A DNA stretch of 64,000 nucleotides from BJGO01 sp964640655 (lineage in GTDB: Bacteria; Bacteroidota; Bacteroidia; Chitinophagales; UBA10324): contig CAZXFT010000005.1 of the NCBI GenBank assembly GCA_964640655.1, positions 106,616-170,615 on the forward strand. The letters are read 5' to 3'. Below the pieces are notes generated by a model. The model searched no databases, was not told where the DNA came from, and worked only from the letters and a program-made list of their open reading frames with translations. Positions 9,397 to 19,502 of the stretch are shown one piece after another (positions within the stretch are counted from its first letter, which is position 1; every line of letters starts with the position of its first letter). The position numbers were made by a program, and so were the translations under genes.

Positions 9397-11463
9397 ATGA
9401 AAAAGATTCTATTTCCATTAACTCTACTAACCATAATTATGATGAGTGAATCGTGCCAACAACCTGTTCAGGAAACAAAAAAACAGGAACCCATCGATAC
9501 CTTTAAATATGCCACTGAGCAATTTGCCGACTTACGAGTGTTGCGTTATCAGGTTCCAGGATTCGAAGAACTAACCTCAAAACAAAGAGAACTATTATAC
9601 TATCTGTATGAAGCAGCACTTTGTGGCCGTGATATGTTCTGGGATCAAAACTGCAAGCACAACCTTACTGTACGTAAGACCTTAGAAACCATTATTGAAA
9701 CATACAGTGGTGATAAAAACAGCGAAGATTATAGTAAATTCATAGTATATGCCAAGCGTGTATTTTTCTCCAGCGGTATTCATCATCATTACTCTACCAA
9801 CAAAATTCAACCTGAATTTAGCGCTGAGTTTTTTACTTCATTAATTAAAAACTCAAATGCATCTCTGTTGCCAAAAAGCAATGAAGAAACTATAGATGCG
9901 TTTGCACAGCGGGTTAGTGATATAGTTTGTAATCCTTCAATTGCTCCAAAGCGTGTTAGCCTTGACCCTAAGAACGATTTACTCAAGTCATCTGCGATGA
10001 ATTATTACGAAGGGGTTACACAAAAGGAGGCTGAAGGTTTCTACAAATCATTTTTCAAGGAAGATGACAAAACACCGGTGATGTTTGGGTTAAACTCAAA
10101 ACTGGTAAAAGAGAATGGTAAGCTGGTTGAGAAAGTTTGGAAAGCAGATGGTATGTACGGTGCTGCCATTACAAAAATTATCGGATGGTTAGAGAAAGCT
10201 CAAAATGTAGCCGAAAACGAACAACAGAAAAAAGTGATAACCGCTTTAATAAAATATTATCAAACAGGCGATTTGGTAGATTTTGATGCTTATAGTATTG
10301 AATGGGTAAAGGACACTGAATCGCGCATTGATTTTGTCAATGGCTTTATAGAAGTTTATGGCGATCCGCTGGGTAACAAAGCATCATTTGAATCTGTAGT
10401 TTCCATTAAGGACCTGGAGGCAACCAAACGTATCAAGGCTATTAGTGATAATGCGCAATGGTTTGAAGACAACTCACCTTTAATGCCAGAACACAAAAAG
10501 AAGAATGTAAAAGGTATCTCAGCAAAAGTGATTACAGCTGTTGTTGAAGCCGGCGATGCTGCTCCTTCAACACCCATTGGCGTTAATCTGCCTAATAGCA
10601 ATTGGATACGCGAGCAGCATGGTTCCAAGAGTGTGAACATAGGCAACATTGTAAAATCATATAATGAAAGCAGTAAAGGAAGTGGATTACGTGAAGAGTT
10701 TTATTTCGATTCAGTTATGGTGGTACGTGCTGATAAATACGGCTCATTGGCAGCAGACCTTCATACTGATATGCACGAAGTAATCGGTCACGCTTCAGGT
10801 CAGTTAAATCCTGGTATTGCAGATCCGTCAATTACACTAAAAAACTACGCCAGCACTTTAGAAGAAGCCCGAGCTGACCTGGTTGCTTTATATTATGTGT
10901 ACAATCAAAAATTGGTTGATATTGGAGTTATGCCTTCGCTCGAAGTTGGTAAAGCAGAGTACGACAACTACATCAACAATGGTTTGATGATTCAACTTAC
11001 GCGTATTCCCGCTGAAGAACATCAATTGGAAGAAGCTCATATGCGCAATCGTCAGTTGGTTGCTGCATGGGCTTTTGAAAAAGGATCAAAAGACAATGTG
11101 ATTGAGAAGAAAGTAAATAATGGTAAAACATACTTTGTGGTGAATGACTACGATAAGCTGCGTGTGATATTCGGGGATTTGCTTCGCGAGATTCAGCGCA
11201 TCAAATCGGAAGGTGATTATCAGTCAGGCCATGATTTGGTTGAAAACTATGGTGTTAAGATTGATGCTGAGCTACACGAAGAAGTATTGGCTCGATTTAA
11301 GAAATTGGGATTAGCTCCATACAAAGGTTTTATACAACCAAAACTAACTCCGGTAATGAACGGTGATAAAATATCAGATGTGAAAATAGAGTATCCTGCA
11401 AACTTCCTCGAGCAGATGCTTTATTATGGTAAGAACTATGCATTCTTACCTGTTAACAATTAA
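9397..11463 (+). CDS. Dipeptidyl peptidase III (M49 zinc peptidase), lipoprotein
   Basis: The 688-residue protein carries the two M49 signatures in the short-spaced bacterial form: HEVIGH (residues 460-465, zinc ligands plus catalytic Glu) and EEARAD (from residue 489, third ligand Glu). Family members release dipeptides from the N-terminus of oligopeptides. The N-terminus has a lipobox-like MMSESCQQ, so it is probably tethered to a membrane and processes peptides in the periplasm, as proposed for other Bacteroidota versions. Database entries for such proteins are sometimes mislabelled as dihydrofolate reductase; nothing here supports that. A strong terminator follows. Confidence 0.92.
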   Translation: MKKILFPLTLLTIIMMSESCQQPVQETKKQEPIDTFKYATEQFADLRVLRYQVPGFEELTSKQRELLYYLYEAALCGRDMFWDQNCKHNLTVRKTLETIIETYSGDKNSEDYSKFIVYAKRVFFSSGIHHHYSTNKIQPEFSAEFFTSLIKNSNASLLPKSNEETIDAFAQRVSDIVCNPSIAPKRVSLDPKNDLLKSSAMNYYEGVTQKEAEGFYKSFFKEDDKTPVMFGLNSKLVKENGKLVEKVWKADGMYGAAITKIIGWLEKAQNVAENEQQKKVITALIKYYQTGDLVDFDAYSIEWVKDTESRIDFVNGFIEVYGDPLGNKASFESVVSIKDLEATKRIKAISDNAQWFEDNSPLMPEHKKKNVKGISAKVITAVVEAGDAAPSTPIGVNLPNSNWIREQHGSKSVNIGNIVKSYNESSKGSGLREEFYFDSVMVVRADKYGSLAADLHTDMHEVIGHASGQLNPGIADPSITLKNYASTLEEARADLVALYYVYNQKLVDIGVMPSLEVGKAEYDNYINNGLMIQLTRIPAEEHQLEEAHMRNRQLVAAWAFEKGSKDNVIEKKVNNGKTYFVVNDYDKLRVIFGDLLREIQRIKSEGDYQSGHDLVENYGVKIDAELHEEVLARFKKLGLAPYKGFIQPKLTPVMNGDKISDVKIEYPANFLEQMLYYGKNYAFLPVNN

Positions 11464-11483
11464 TCATCTCACTATTTATTAGA

Positions 11484-11518
11484 ATATAAAAGCAGGCCTT
11501 GGCCTGCTTTTATATTTA
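11484..11518 (+). terminator. Rho-independent terminator, bidirectional
   Basis: A 15-bp perfect inverted repeat (11484-11498 with 11501-11515; core AGCAGGCC/GGCCTGCT) with a TT turn sits 20 bases after the peptidase stop. T-rich sequence follows on the plus strand and the A-run on the left gives a T-run on the minus strand. It can therefore also end transcription of the minus-strand lipoprotein gene that stops at 11568. Confidence 0.9.
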
Positions 11519-11567
11519 GGCAAATTCAATATCGGATTTTGAATTTGTTCGTTTTTGAGTATCGGTT

Positions 11568-11918
11568 TTATTGAAGTGTATCCACCACCAAAACTGTTCC
11601 GCTGATAGGGCAATAAGTAGTTTGGTGTTTCAGAGTATCGCCATTTAAAATTATAGCCGCACCAACCCCCTGTGGCGCTCCACTAGTATTCATAACTGCC
11701 AACAATACTTCACTGTTTTGATTCCCTACAAATGTGTGTGTCCAAGATGAATTGGCGTGTTGCACATTTTTTTCTGTACCGTTTTCATGCCATACCACAA
11801 AGCAATCACTACAAGCAATACGTAAGGTAACATTGCGCTGTGGTTCGGGAGTATCCTCAACTTTCTTCTTACAAGAGAAAAGAATAATCAATACAAAAGC
11901 GAAAAGAAAATATTTCAT
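11568..11918 (-). CDS. Small lipoprotein of unknown function
   Basis: The 116-residue protein has a lipoprotein signal peptide (MKYFLFAFVLIILFSC, lipidated Cys16) followed by KKK. The mature part is about 100 residues with beta-strand character, two cysteines in ACSDC, and one more Cys in TYCPISG that could form a disulfide. No family is recognised. It lies between the E2 gene and the peptidase gene, both unrelated in function, and ends at the bidirectional terminator. Confidence 0.75.
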   Translation of the reverse strand: MKYFLFAFVLIILFSCKKKVEDTPEPQRNVTLRIACSDCFVVWHENGTEKNVQHANSSWTHTFVGNQNSEVLLAVMNTSGAPQGVGAAIILNGDTLKHQTTYCPISGTVLVVDTLQ

Positions 11919-11966
11919 AAAAAGGAATTTAATTAAAAATACGCTAAAAGAACTCGAATGAGTTAG

Positions 11967-13199
11967 TTATAACTCCAACAGGAGTTTCACCGGATCAGAG
12001 CCAACCAGCAACTGCTCAGGATTTTCGAGCTGTTCTTTTACACGTACAAGAAAACTTACAGACTCACGACCATCAATAATTCTGTGATCGTAGCTCAATG
12101 CAAGATACATCATAGGTCGAACTACAACTTGACCGTCTATAGCAACAGGACGCTCTTGTATCTTGTGCATTCCCAATATAGCAGACTGCGGAATATTTAT
12201 AATTGGTGTGGACATCAATGAACCAAAAACACCTCCGTTAGATATTGTAAATGTTCCTCCGCTCATTTCATCAAGAGTTAACTTATTATCACGTCCCTTC
12301 TTTGCCAGTTCTGCCACCTTCATTTCTATCTCTGCCAGAGTCATAGATTCTGCATTCCTAATAACGGGTGTCGTTAATCCTTTGGGTGTAGAAACGGCAA
12401 TCGAGATATCGCAATAGTTATTGTAAACAATTTCCTCGCCGTCTATCATCGCATTTACAGCAGGCCATTCATGTAGAGCATTGCAAACCGCCTTCGCAAA
12501 AAAGCCCATAAAACCTAAACCAATATTGTGTTTCTTCTGAAAAGATTCTTTGTATTTGGCGCGTATGTCCATGATTGGTTTCATATCCACCTCGTTGAAG
12601 GTGGTGAGCATCGCTGTTTGATTTTTTGCCTGAACTAAATGCTTTGAAATAGTCTTGCGCAATGAAGTCATCTTTTCTCGTTTGGTATCGCGCGTATATG
12701 CTTGTGCAGTTTCTATACTCACTGCTTTATGACCACTCTTAATAGCTTGTATCACATCGGCTTTAGTTACACGACCATCTCGACCGGTGCCATTAACCTG
12801 AGTAATGTTTGCTTCTACCATCATTTTGGTAGCTGAAGGCGACGCAGTACCTGAAGCATAGGTATTTGCAACAGAAACTGTCGCAGCCACTGCAGCAGGT
12901 TCAGCTTTTTTCTCTTCGGCTTTAACCACTTTAACTTCCTTTTGCAGCCCTTCAGGCATTGCTGCATCTGTATCAATTGAGCAAACCACTGTTCCTATTT
13001 TAACAACTTCACCTGCAGGAGTTAATATTTTCAGTCCTCCTGATTTTTCGGCATTTAATTCAAAAGTTGCTTTATCTGATTCTAGCTCGCACAACACTTC
13101 ATCTTGTTGTACGTAATCTCCTTCTTTCTTCAGCCATCGGCTCAGTGTTACTTCGTTGATGGATTCTCCTACTGTTGGAACTTTAATTTCAAGTATCAT
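11967..13199 (-). CDS. sucB: 2-oxoglutarate dehydrogenase E2, dihydrolipoyl succinyltransferase
   Basis: The 410-residue E2 subunit transfers the succinyl group from E1 to CoA in the TCA cycle. The domains in order are: a lipoyl domain with the modified Lys43 in ESDKATF; an Ala/Glu/Lys-rich linker; a peripheral-subunit-binding domain ending GRDGRVTKADV; and the CoA-acyltransferase domain with catalytic His372 in DHRIIDG. The conserved PTVGESI start favours the succinyl over the acetyl type, and its neighbour is the E1 gene of the same complex, 24 bases upstream. A separate E3 (lpdA) lies about 9 kb away in this window. Confidence 0.95.
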   Translation of the reverse strand: MILEIKVPTVGESINEVTLSRWLKKEGDYVQQDEVLCELESDKATFELNAEKSGGLKILTPAGEVVKIGTVVCSIDTDAAMPEGLQKEVKVVKAEEKKAEPAAVAATVSVANTYASGTASPSATKMMVEANITQVNGTGRDGRVTKADVIQAIKSGHKAVSIETAQAYTRDTKREKMTSLRKTISKHLVQAKNQTAMLTTFNEVDMKPIMDIRAKYKESFQKKHNIGLGFMGFFAKAVCNALHEWPAVNAMIDGEEIVYNNYCDISIAVSTPKGLTTPVIRNAESMTLAEIEMKVAELAKKGRDNKLTLDEMSGGTFTISNGGVFGSLMSTPIINIPQSAILGMHKIQERPVAIDGQVVVRPMMYLALSYDHRIIDGRESVSFLVRVKEQLENPEQLLVGSDPVKLLLEL

Positions 13200-13223
13200 C
13201 GTATGGTATTCTGCTTTATGTTT

Positions 13224-15977
13224 TTAGTTTTCAAATGCTTTATTCACTATTTCTTCCTGCTCACGGGCATGCACTTTCTGGAAACCGCTTGCCGGTGAAG
13301 CACTTGACTTGCGCGATATCATACCCCATTTGATATTCTTATAGCAGCTCAATAAATAAACCCAGGCTCCCATATTTGCCGGTTCTTCCTGCACCCAAAC
13401 ATATTGAGCCAACTTATATTTGTTAACAATGGCATCCATTTGTTTGTAAGGCAAAGGATAGAGTTGTTCCAAACGCACGATAGCGACATCGGTGCGATTA
13501 TCATTTTGCTTTTTCTCCAAAAGATCATAGTAAATTTTTCCACAACAGAATAGCACGCGCTTTACTTTCAGTGGGTCCTGAATATTTGTATCATCAATAA
13601 GTTCCTTGAACCCACCCTGTATAAAATCATTCACATGCGACACACATAATGGATGGCGAAGCAAACTCTTTGGCGACATAATAATTAATGGCTTGCGGAA
13701 GGGACGATATAACTGACGACGCAAAGCATGAAACAAGTTGGCTGGTGCGGTAATGTTGGCAACTGTAATATTGTACTCTGCACAGAGTTGTAAAAAGCGT
13801 TCTAATCGGGCACTGCTATGCTCAGGCCCTTGACCTTCATAACCATGAGGCAGCAACATGGTTAAACCACTCATACGCTGCCATTTACTTTCTGAAGAAG
13901 AAATAAACTGATCAATAATTGTTTGTGCACCGTTGGCAAAATCTCCAAATTGTGCTTCCCAAATAGTCAGAGACTGAGGTGTGGCGCTACTATAGCCGTA
14001 TTCAAAACCAAGAACAGCAAACTCGCTCAGCAAAGAATTAAATATCCTGAAACGACCTTTCTGTTCCGGATCTAAATTATCGAGTCGGTTATACTCTTTA
14101 TTTGTTTTCTCATCATAGATAACAGCGTGCCTATGCGAGAAAGTGCCCCGCTTCACATCTTGGCCACTGAGTCGAACATCTTTGCCTTCCAGAACTAATG
14201 TGCCATATGCGAGCAATTCGCCTGTTGCCCAATCGGCATAACCATCTTCAAGGAAAATTTTTCGACGGGCTGCTAACATGCTCTCCACTTTTTTCAGCGG
14301 CTCAAACCCTTCTGGATAGGTCATTAATCCCTTCAATACCTTGTCAATAAAATCTTTGGTTACAGAAGTATCGGGACTTTGCTCAAAATCTTCAGGCTTT
14401 GATTTACGCAATTCTTTCCATGCCAGTTCCGGCTCCTGATAATTGTATGGTAATGGATGTTGCTTTACATCATCGAGACGGTCTTGCAGGTCCTTCCAGA
14501 ACTCCTTATCCATTCCCTTTGCCAACTCTGCGTCAATCTCTCCACGAGCTATTAATGCATTGGAATAGACCTCACGTGGATTTGGGTGTTGGGAAATGAT
14601 GTCGTATAAATACGGCTGAGTGTATTTTGGATCATCCCCTTCATTGTGTCCATGTCTGCGATAGCATACCATATCTACAAATACATCACGATTAAATTTT
14701 TGACGGAATTCAGTAGCCAGTTCCACACAAAAAACAACAGCTTCGGGGTCATCGCCATTTACGTGCATTACCGGTATACCTACCATTGCGGCAAGCGAGG
14801 TGCAGTAATTAGCTGATCGTGCATCGTCAAAGTCAGTTGTAAAACCAATTTGATTGTTAATTACAAAATGTATACTGCCACCGGTATAGTAACCTTTCAG
14901 GTTACTCATTTGCAATACTTCATAAACTACACCCTGACCCGCTACTGAAGCATCACCATGAATAATTACAGGAAGTATCTGATTGAAGTTACTTTGATAC
15001 ATGATGTCCGCCTTGGCTCTTACAAACCCCTCAACTACAGGATTCACGGCCTCAAGGTGCGAAGGATTGGGAGATAATTTTAAATATACCTTTTCTCCAC
15101 ACTCTGATACAATCTCTGAAGAATAACCTAAATGATATTTCACATCGCCATCTCCCATAGTAGTATCCGGTACTGCATTTCCTTCGAACTCGTTAAAAAT
15201 CTGATTGTATGTTTTGCCTAATGTATTTGCCAATACATTTAAACGGCCACGATGCGCCATTCCTACTACTATTTCTTTGACACCAAGCGAGGCTGATTTA
15301 TTGATAATGGCATCTAAAGCCGGAATGGTGTTTTCTCCCCCCTCAAGTGAAAAGCGTTTCTGGCCTATATATTTTTTATGAAGAAAACTTTCAAAAACCA
15401 CCGCAGCATTCAGCTTCGACAAGATGCGCTTTTTCTTTTCGATGGATAAACTATTTTGATTGGCACCACTCTCAAATTTCTCTTCAAACCATTCTCTTAT
15501 TTCTTTCTCAACGATGTAAGTATATTCAACACCAATATTTCCGCAATATATCTGATTCAACTTTTGTAATATAGATTGCAGACTTGCTTTACCCAAACCA
15601 ATGGCACTACCTGCGTAAAAAGACGTGTTTAAATCACTATCAGAAAGCCCAAATGACGATAGCTCCAAACCGGCATGGCGGTCTTTACGTTTGCGAATTG
15701 GATTTGTATTTGAAAGCAAATGACCTCGGTCGCGGTACGCACGAATCAGACTCCATACTTTTAATTCGGCAGCAATGTCTGTATCAGTAGCTACTGTAGA
15801 AATTGTTGACGATTCAACACCGTTGCCATTTTTATAGTTGGAAGAGATAGCGAAATCAAATCCTTCGAAAAATTTCTTCCACTCCACATCTACTGAGGCA
15901 GGGTTTTGTTTAAAATCGTGATATAATGACTCTATGTATTGTGGATGTGCGTTGGAGATATAGGAAAACTTGTCCAT
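13224..15977 (-). CDS. sucA: 2-oxoglutarate dehydrogenase E1 component
   Basis: The 917-residue thiamine-diphosphate enzyme decarboxylates 2-oxoglutarate and transfers the succinyl group to the lipoyl arm of E2. The N-terminal segment (MDKFSYISNAHPQYIESLYHDF) is the short E2-binding helix of the family. GMAHRGRLNVLANTLGK and IHGDASVAGQGVVYE are the diphosphate/Mg region, and YEGQGPEHSSARLERFLQ lies in the C-terminal half. Length and motifs are normal. The gene is the first of a sucA-sucB operon on the minus strand. Confidence 0.96.
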   Translation of the reverse strand: MDKFSYISNAHPQYIESLYHDFKQNPASVDVEWKKFFEGFDFAISSNYKNGNGVESSTISTVATDTDIAAELKVWSLIRAYRDRGHLLSNTNPIRKRKDRHAGLELSSFGLSDSDLNTSFYAGSAIGLGKASLQSILQKLNQIYCGNIGVEYTYIVEKEIREWFEEKFESGANQNSLSIEKKKRILSKLNAAVVFESFLHKKYIGQKRFSLEGGENTIPALDAIINKSASLGVKEIVVGMAHRGRLNVLANTLGKTYNQIFNEFEGNAVPDTTMGDGDVKYHLGYSSEIVSECGEKVYLKLSPNPSHLEAVNPVVEGFVRAKADIMYQSNFNQILPVIIHGDASVAGQGVVYEVLQMSNLKGYYTGGSIHFVINNQIGFTTDFDDARSANYCTSLAAMVGIPVMHVNGDDPEAVVFCVELATEFRQKFNRDVFVDMVCYRRHGHNEGDDPKYTQPYLYDIISQHPNPREVYSNALIARGEIDAELAKGMDKEFWKDLQDRLDDVKQHPLPYNYQEPELAWKELRKSKPEDFEQSPDTSVTKDFIDKVLKGLMTYPEGFEPLKKVESMLAARRKIFLEDGYADWATGELLAYGTLVLEGKDVRLSGQDVKRGTFSHRHAVIYDEKTNKEYNRLDNLDPEQKGRFRIFNSLLSEFAVLGFEYGYSSATPQSLTIWEAQFGDFANGAQTIIDQFISSSESKWQRMSGLTMLLPHGYEGQGPEHSSARLERFLQLCAEYNITVANITAPANLFHALRRQLYRPFRKPLIIMSPKSLLRHPLCVSHVNDFIQGGFKELIDDTNIQDPLKVKRVLFCCGKIYYDLLEKKQNDNRTDVAIVRLEQLYPLPYKQMDAIVNKYKLAQYVWVQEEPANMGAWVYLLSCYKNIKWGMISRKSSASPASGFQKVHAREQEEIVNKAFEN

Positions 15978-16115
15978 TCAGCAGGGCTATTCTGTTAATT
16001 CGCACAAATATCGTAATTAGAAGTTTATTGGCTTTGAATGCTAATAGGGTATTTTACGATCGATAATATCATTGATCGTTAAGTCAATAATTCTCAAATA
16101 AAATATTGTAACGAC

Positions 16116-16145
16116 TTGCGCAAGCAACTAAATAGCATATATTTG
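16116..16145 (+). promoter_or_regulatory. Bacteroidota-type promoter of rpsT
   Basis: TTG at 16116-16118 and TATATTTG at 16138-16145 are separated by 19 bases, matching the -33/-7 consensus (TTTG, N19-21, TAnnTTTG) of the primary sigma factor in Bacteroidota. The predicted start lies about 7 bases downstream, shortly before the rpsT ATG at 16165. It is the best promoter match in the window. Confidence 0.8.
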
Positions 16146-16164
16146 CACCCCTTATAAAATAACA

Positions 16165-16413
16165 ATGGCAAATACCAAAAACGCAAAGAAAGCTCAACGT
16201 CAGGCAGCAAAACGCCGTTTAGACAATCGTTTGCACGCTAAAACAACACGTAATCTTATCAAAAAATCAGTTGCTGGAGATAAAGACGCACCCGCAGTAA
16301 GTGAAGTTCTCGCTAAAATTGACAAACTTGCAAAAAAGAACGTGATTCATAAGAATAAGGCTGCTAATCTTAAATCTAAACTGATGAAAAAAGCGTCAGC
16401 AAAAAAAGCATAA
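16165..16413 (+). CDS. rpsT: 30S ribosomal protein S20
   Basis: The 82-residue Lys/Arg-rich protein starts MANTKNAKKAQRQAAKRR, the typical S20 opening, and is almost entirely helical and basic. It binds 16S rRNA early in 30S assembly. It is a single-gene unit, with its own promoter just upstream and a terminator just downstream. Confidence 0.95.
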   Translation: MANTKNAKKAQRQAAKRRLDNRLHAKTTRNLIKKSVAGDKDAPAVSEVLAKIDKLAKKNVIHKNKAANLKSKLMKKASAKKA

Positions 16414-16436
16414 GACTACTCACTCAAACTATGTTG

Positions 16437-16468
16437 AAGGGTATCCACAAAGGATACCCTTTTTTATT
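16437..16468 (+). terminator. Rho-independent terminator of rpsT
   Basis: A 10-bp stem (16437-16446, AAGGGTATCC, with 16452-16461) encloses a five-base loop and is followed by a T tract. It lies 24 bases after the rpsT stop and before the GTG start of the next gene. Confidence 0.92.
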
Positions 16469-16485
16469 TCATCTAATTTAGACCT

Positions 16486-17484
16486 GTGAAAACTTTTCGT
16501 ACAGAGATTATCATTCCCCGAATTCCATTTCAGATTGAAAATCAGGAAACCATGTTGAGCCTGGGTTCTTGCTTCTCAGAAGAAATAGGTAAGCGCTTTC
16601 TAAATGCTAAGTTTAACATCTATATCAACCCCTTCGGGCAGCAGTACAACCCCTTTTCTATTGCTGATGGATTAATGAGACTGGCTGATACTCATGAATA
16701 TCGTGATGAAGAACTGATATACTTTAATCATCAATATCATTCTTTCGATCATCACGGCAATTATTCTTCTGCAGATAAAGTAAAAACATTACAAAACATC
16801 AACGAAACATTAAGCACAGCAAGCAGTCAGTTGAAAGATGCTTCTATTATATGGATAACTCCAGGAACTGCTCACGTTTTTGAACATTTAAGTAGCAAGA
16901 GAATTGTAAATAACTGCCATAAAATGCCATCTGCTGAATTTAATCTCAGACTATTGAGTGCTGATGAAATTTATGACAAACTGATATCTGCTATTGAAAA
17001 AGTTAGAAATATTAACCCGAAATGTAAGTTCATATTTACAGTTAGTCCGGTACGATATTTTGCATTAGGGCATTTTGAAAACAGTATTTCAAAAGGTCGT
17101 TTGTTCGATGCTGTTTATCGACTCACAAAACAAGCCAAAGATGTTTTCTATTTCCCATCATACGAATTGGTAATTGATGAGCTGCGCGATTATCGTTTCT
17201 ATAAAACGGATATGTTGCACCCCTCAGAAGAAGCAATTGACTTTGTGTGGAATAAGTTACAGGGATGGATGAGTGCAAAATGTATCAAAGTATTAACTGA
17301 AGCTGAAAGCATACATCAAATGCTGATTCATAAACCAATGACAGATAACTATTCAGAATTATTGAAGTTCTATGAGCACTTAATTAAGCGCATGCATTTG
17401 GCTGAAAATAGTTTCGGATTGAAATATGTTCGGGAAATTAAGGCTATAAATGATATTGTGAGCATTATGTTGGTGAAGCATTAA
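16486..17484 (+). CDS. GSCFA domain protein
   Basis: The 332-residue protein shows the signature that names the family, LSLGSCFSEEIGKRF (about residues 25-39), then INPFGQQYNPFS, and VSPVRYFA followed by YKTDMLHPSEEAIDFVW. The Gly-Ser and the late Asp-x-x-His (DMLHPS) resemble the SGNH hydrolase layout, so a Ser-hydrolase role (esterase or deacetylase on a glycan) is a reasonable inference. The start is GTG, which keeps the conserved FRTEI opening. Its end overlaps the convergent hydrolase gene by 4 bases. Confidence 0.85.
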   Translation: MKTFRTEIIIPRIPFQIENQETMLSLGSCFSEEIGKRFLNAKFNIYINPFGQQYNPFSIADGLMRLADTHEYRDEELIYFNHQYHSFDHHGNYSSADKVKTLQNINETLSTASSQLKDASIIWITPGTAHVFEHLSSKRIVNNCHKMPSAEFNLRLLSADEIYDKLISAIEKVRNINPKCKFIFTVSPVRYFALGHFENSISKGRLFDAVYRLTKQAKDVFYFPSYELVIDELRDYRFYKTDMLHPSEEAIDFVWNKLQGWMSAKCIKVLTEAESIHQMLIHKPMTDNYSELLKFYEHLIKRMHLAENSFGLKYVREIKAINDIVSIMLVKH

Positions 17485-18614
17485 CGCACTAACTTTCGTG
17501 TAATCTTATCATTAGCATCATCAATTAATATGATAAAATAACAACCGTTTGGTTTATTTGAAAGATCAACTGTTGTTGAATTTGTAAATGACCCTTCGTC
17601 TAATCTCTTTCCTAAAACATCTATTAACTCATAATGCATCTTTATAGGGGAAACTATTTGATAAATTCCATCAGATAATTTGATAATAGCTACGGCAGGT
17701 TCGTTGTTTCTAATAATATTCAATGTCGCACATTGATCACTCTTCTGATAGTATGATGAATTACTCCAAACCTCCTTAATATCATTCACGGCACTTTCAC
17801 CGGCTGCTTTTAAATAAATATCCAACCAAGGTTTAAGGATATTGAATGTGCGTGTATGCTGCTCTGAACGGGTAATAGCTGCAGATGGATTACAGGTGAT
17901 TTCTCCTAATGAACACGTTAAACTGCTGTCGGCAAAGTAACAATGCGAAGCCCCGTTTAAAGTAACTAATACTTTACAAGCAGCACTCAAGGCATCGAAT
18001 ATGGGTTGCTGATGATCGGCTATTGGAGTAATACAATCATTGGCCCCTGCAAACATTAGTGTCGGAAATGGAACCCCAGCAGCCGCATTAATAGCAGATG
18101 GATTTGTATTGGCAGCTGCAAAGTTGACAACGGTTTTCACGTGCATATTACCTGACGCCATTTGAGCAGCAAGTATAGAGCATCCACCACCCATGGAGTG
18201 TCCACCAATGGCAGCTAAACTGTTAAACGATTGATACAGTATTGATGAAGACAAAGTGTTTTCGGTTTCTGTTAGATAGTTTACAAGAAAGAGAAGGTCT
18301 TTGGCAAACTCCTGATGATTTGGAATGATACCGCCTTCAGTTTTTGGTAAAGCCACAATATAACCGTCATCAACCAATACATTAACAATATTCATGTATG
18401 CATTTGTACTCATTACAAAACCATGTCCCCAAACCAAGAGAGGATATTGACCCGGCATAACGGGTACATTATCTCCGTTGCTTGCCGCTGGATAGTAAAT
18501 CTCTGTTTCTATATTACGATTGCGTGAAGCATCGTTAATGGTTGTATTGATATGCCCGATACCGGCATAAGAATGAGAAAAGCATAGCAGAAAAATGATG
18601 ACAGGGTAACGCAT
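17481..18614 (-). CDS. Secreted alpha/beta hydrolase with type IX sorting domain
   Basis: The frame opens with GTG at 18632, but the ATG at 18614 gives MRYPVIIFLLCFSHSYAG, a good signal peptide; the protein is then 377 residues. The serine-hydrolase triad is visible: Ser in GGHSMGGG (about 140), Asp in FAGANDCITP and His in NGASHCYF, with LLVWGHGF as the oxyanion strand. This is the dienelactone/PET-hydrolase-like esterase class. The last 80 residues, ending in NGCYFIILIDDANDKITRKLVR-like strands, form a type-A C-terminal sorting domain. It is therefore probably exported by the type IX system and displayed or released. Its substrate is unknown. Confidence 0.85.
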   Translation of the reverse strand: MRYPVIIFLLCFSHSYAGIGHINTTINDASRNRNIETEIYYPAASNGDNVPVMPGQYPLLVWGHGFVMSTNAYMNIVNVLVDDGYIVALPKTEGGIIPNHQEFAKDLLFLVNYLTETENTLSSSILYQSFNSLAAIGGHSMGGGCSILAAQMASGNMHVKTVVNFAAANTNPSAINAAAGVPFPTLMFAGANDCITPIADHQQPIFDALSAACKVLVTLNGASHCYFADSSLTCSLGEITCNPSAAITRSEQHTRTFNILKPWLDIYLKAAGESAVNDIKEVWSNSSYYQKSDQCATLNIIRNNEPAVAIIKLSDGIYQIVSPIKMHYELIDVLGKRLDEGSFTNSTTVDLSNKPNGCYFIILIDDANDKITRKLVR

Positions 18615-18696
18615 GGGTTTAGTTTGGTACACGCAATATAAAAAACCTTACATTCATAGATTGTATTTTTGACCGTTCAAATGCATAAATAATTTC

Positions 18697-19500
18697 ATGA
18701 TGCTTAAAAGAGTAACCCTTGCCTTGATTGTGGTATTAATTATTGATGCGTGTTCTCGTGTTCCGGTAACAGGTAGAAAACAACTCAATATGCTTCCTGA
18801 GTCGGAGTTAACTTCTATGTCGCTAACAAGCTACAGGCAATTCTTGCAGAAAAATCAGGTAATCAGTGGCACAACAGAGGCTCAGATGGTTAGTGATGTA
18901 GGGTTAAAAATAGCGACAGCATCACAGCGATATTTAAAATCACACAATCAATCTAAGCGAGTGCACGGTTACAAATGGGAGTTTAATCTGGTGCAATCGA
19001 AAGACATTAATGCATGGTGTATGCCCGGAGGAAAAGTAGTAGTGTATTCCGGCATTTTGCCTGTTACAAAATCTGAAACCGGACTTGCAGTGGTGATGAG
19101 CCACGAAATAGCTCACGCCATAGCACGACACGGTAACGAGCGTATGAGTCAGGGATTATTGGCTGAAGCCGGCGGCATTGGGTTAAGTTTATACCTGCAA
19201 CAAAAACCATCGCAAGCTAATGCCTTATTTGAACAAGCCTATGGAGTTGGTGTAGCTCTGGGTGCTATTCTTCCATTTAGCAGAATGCACGAATCAGAAG
19301 CAGATAAAATGGGGCTGGTTTTTATGGCTATGGCTGGATTCAATCCTAACGAAGCTGTCGAGTTTTGGCAGCGTATGAAAAACGCGTCGAATGGAAATGT
19401 TCCGGCATTTTTAAGTACACACCCCGGCGATGAAAAGCGAATTGAAGAAATTAAAAAATTTTTGCCAACAGCGATGAAATATTACAAAGCAAATTCATAA
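18697..19500 (+). CDS. Oma1/LoiP-like M48 metallopeptidase lipoprotein
   Basis: The 267-residue protein has a lipoprotein signal (VLIIDACSRVP, lipidated Cys about 19) and the M48 zinc site HEIAH at residues 136-140, with the third ligand in HESEADKMG (Glu about 201). CMPGGKVVVYSGIL just before the active site and STHPGDEKRIE near the end are standard for periplasmic M48C peptidases that degrade damaged envelope proteins. It begins with ATG and is followed 2 bases later by cysC, which suggests a shared transcript with the sulfate genes; no functional connection is known. Confidence 0.9.
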   Translation: MMLKRVTLALIVVLIIDACSRVPVTGRKQLNMLPESELTSMSLTSYRQFLQKNQVISGTTEAQMVSDVGLKIATASQRYLKSHNQSKRVHGYKWEFNLVQSKDINAWCMPGGKVVVYSGILPVTKSETGLAVVMSHEIAHAIARHGNERMSQGLLAEAGGIGLSLYLQQKPSQANALFEQAYGVGVALGAILPFSRMHESEADKMGLVFMAMAGFNPNEAVEFWQRMKNASNGNVPAFLSTHPGDEKRIEEIKKFLPTAMKYYKANS

Positions 19501-19502
19501 GG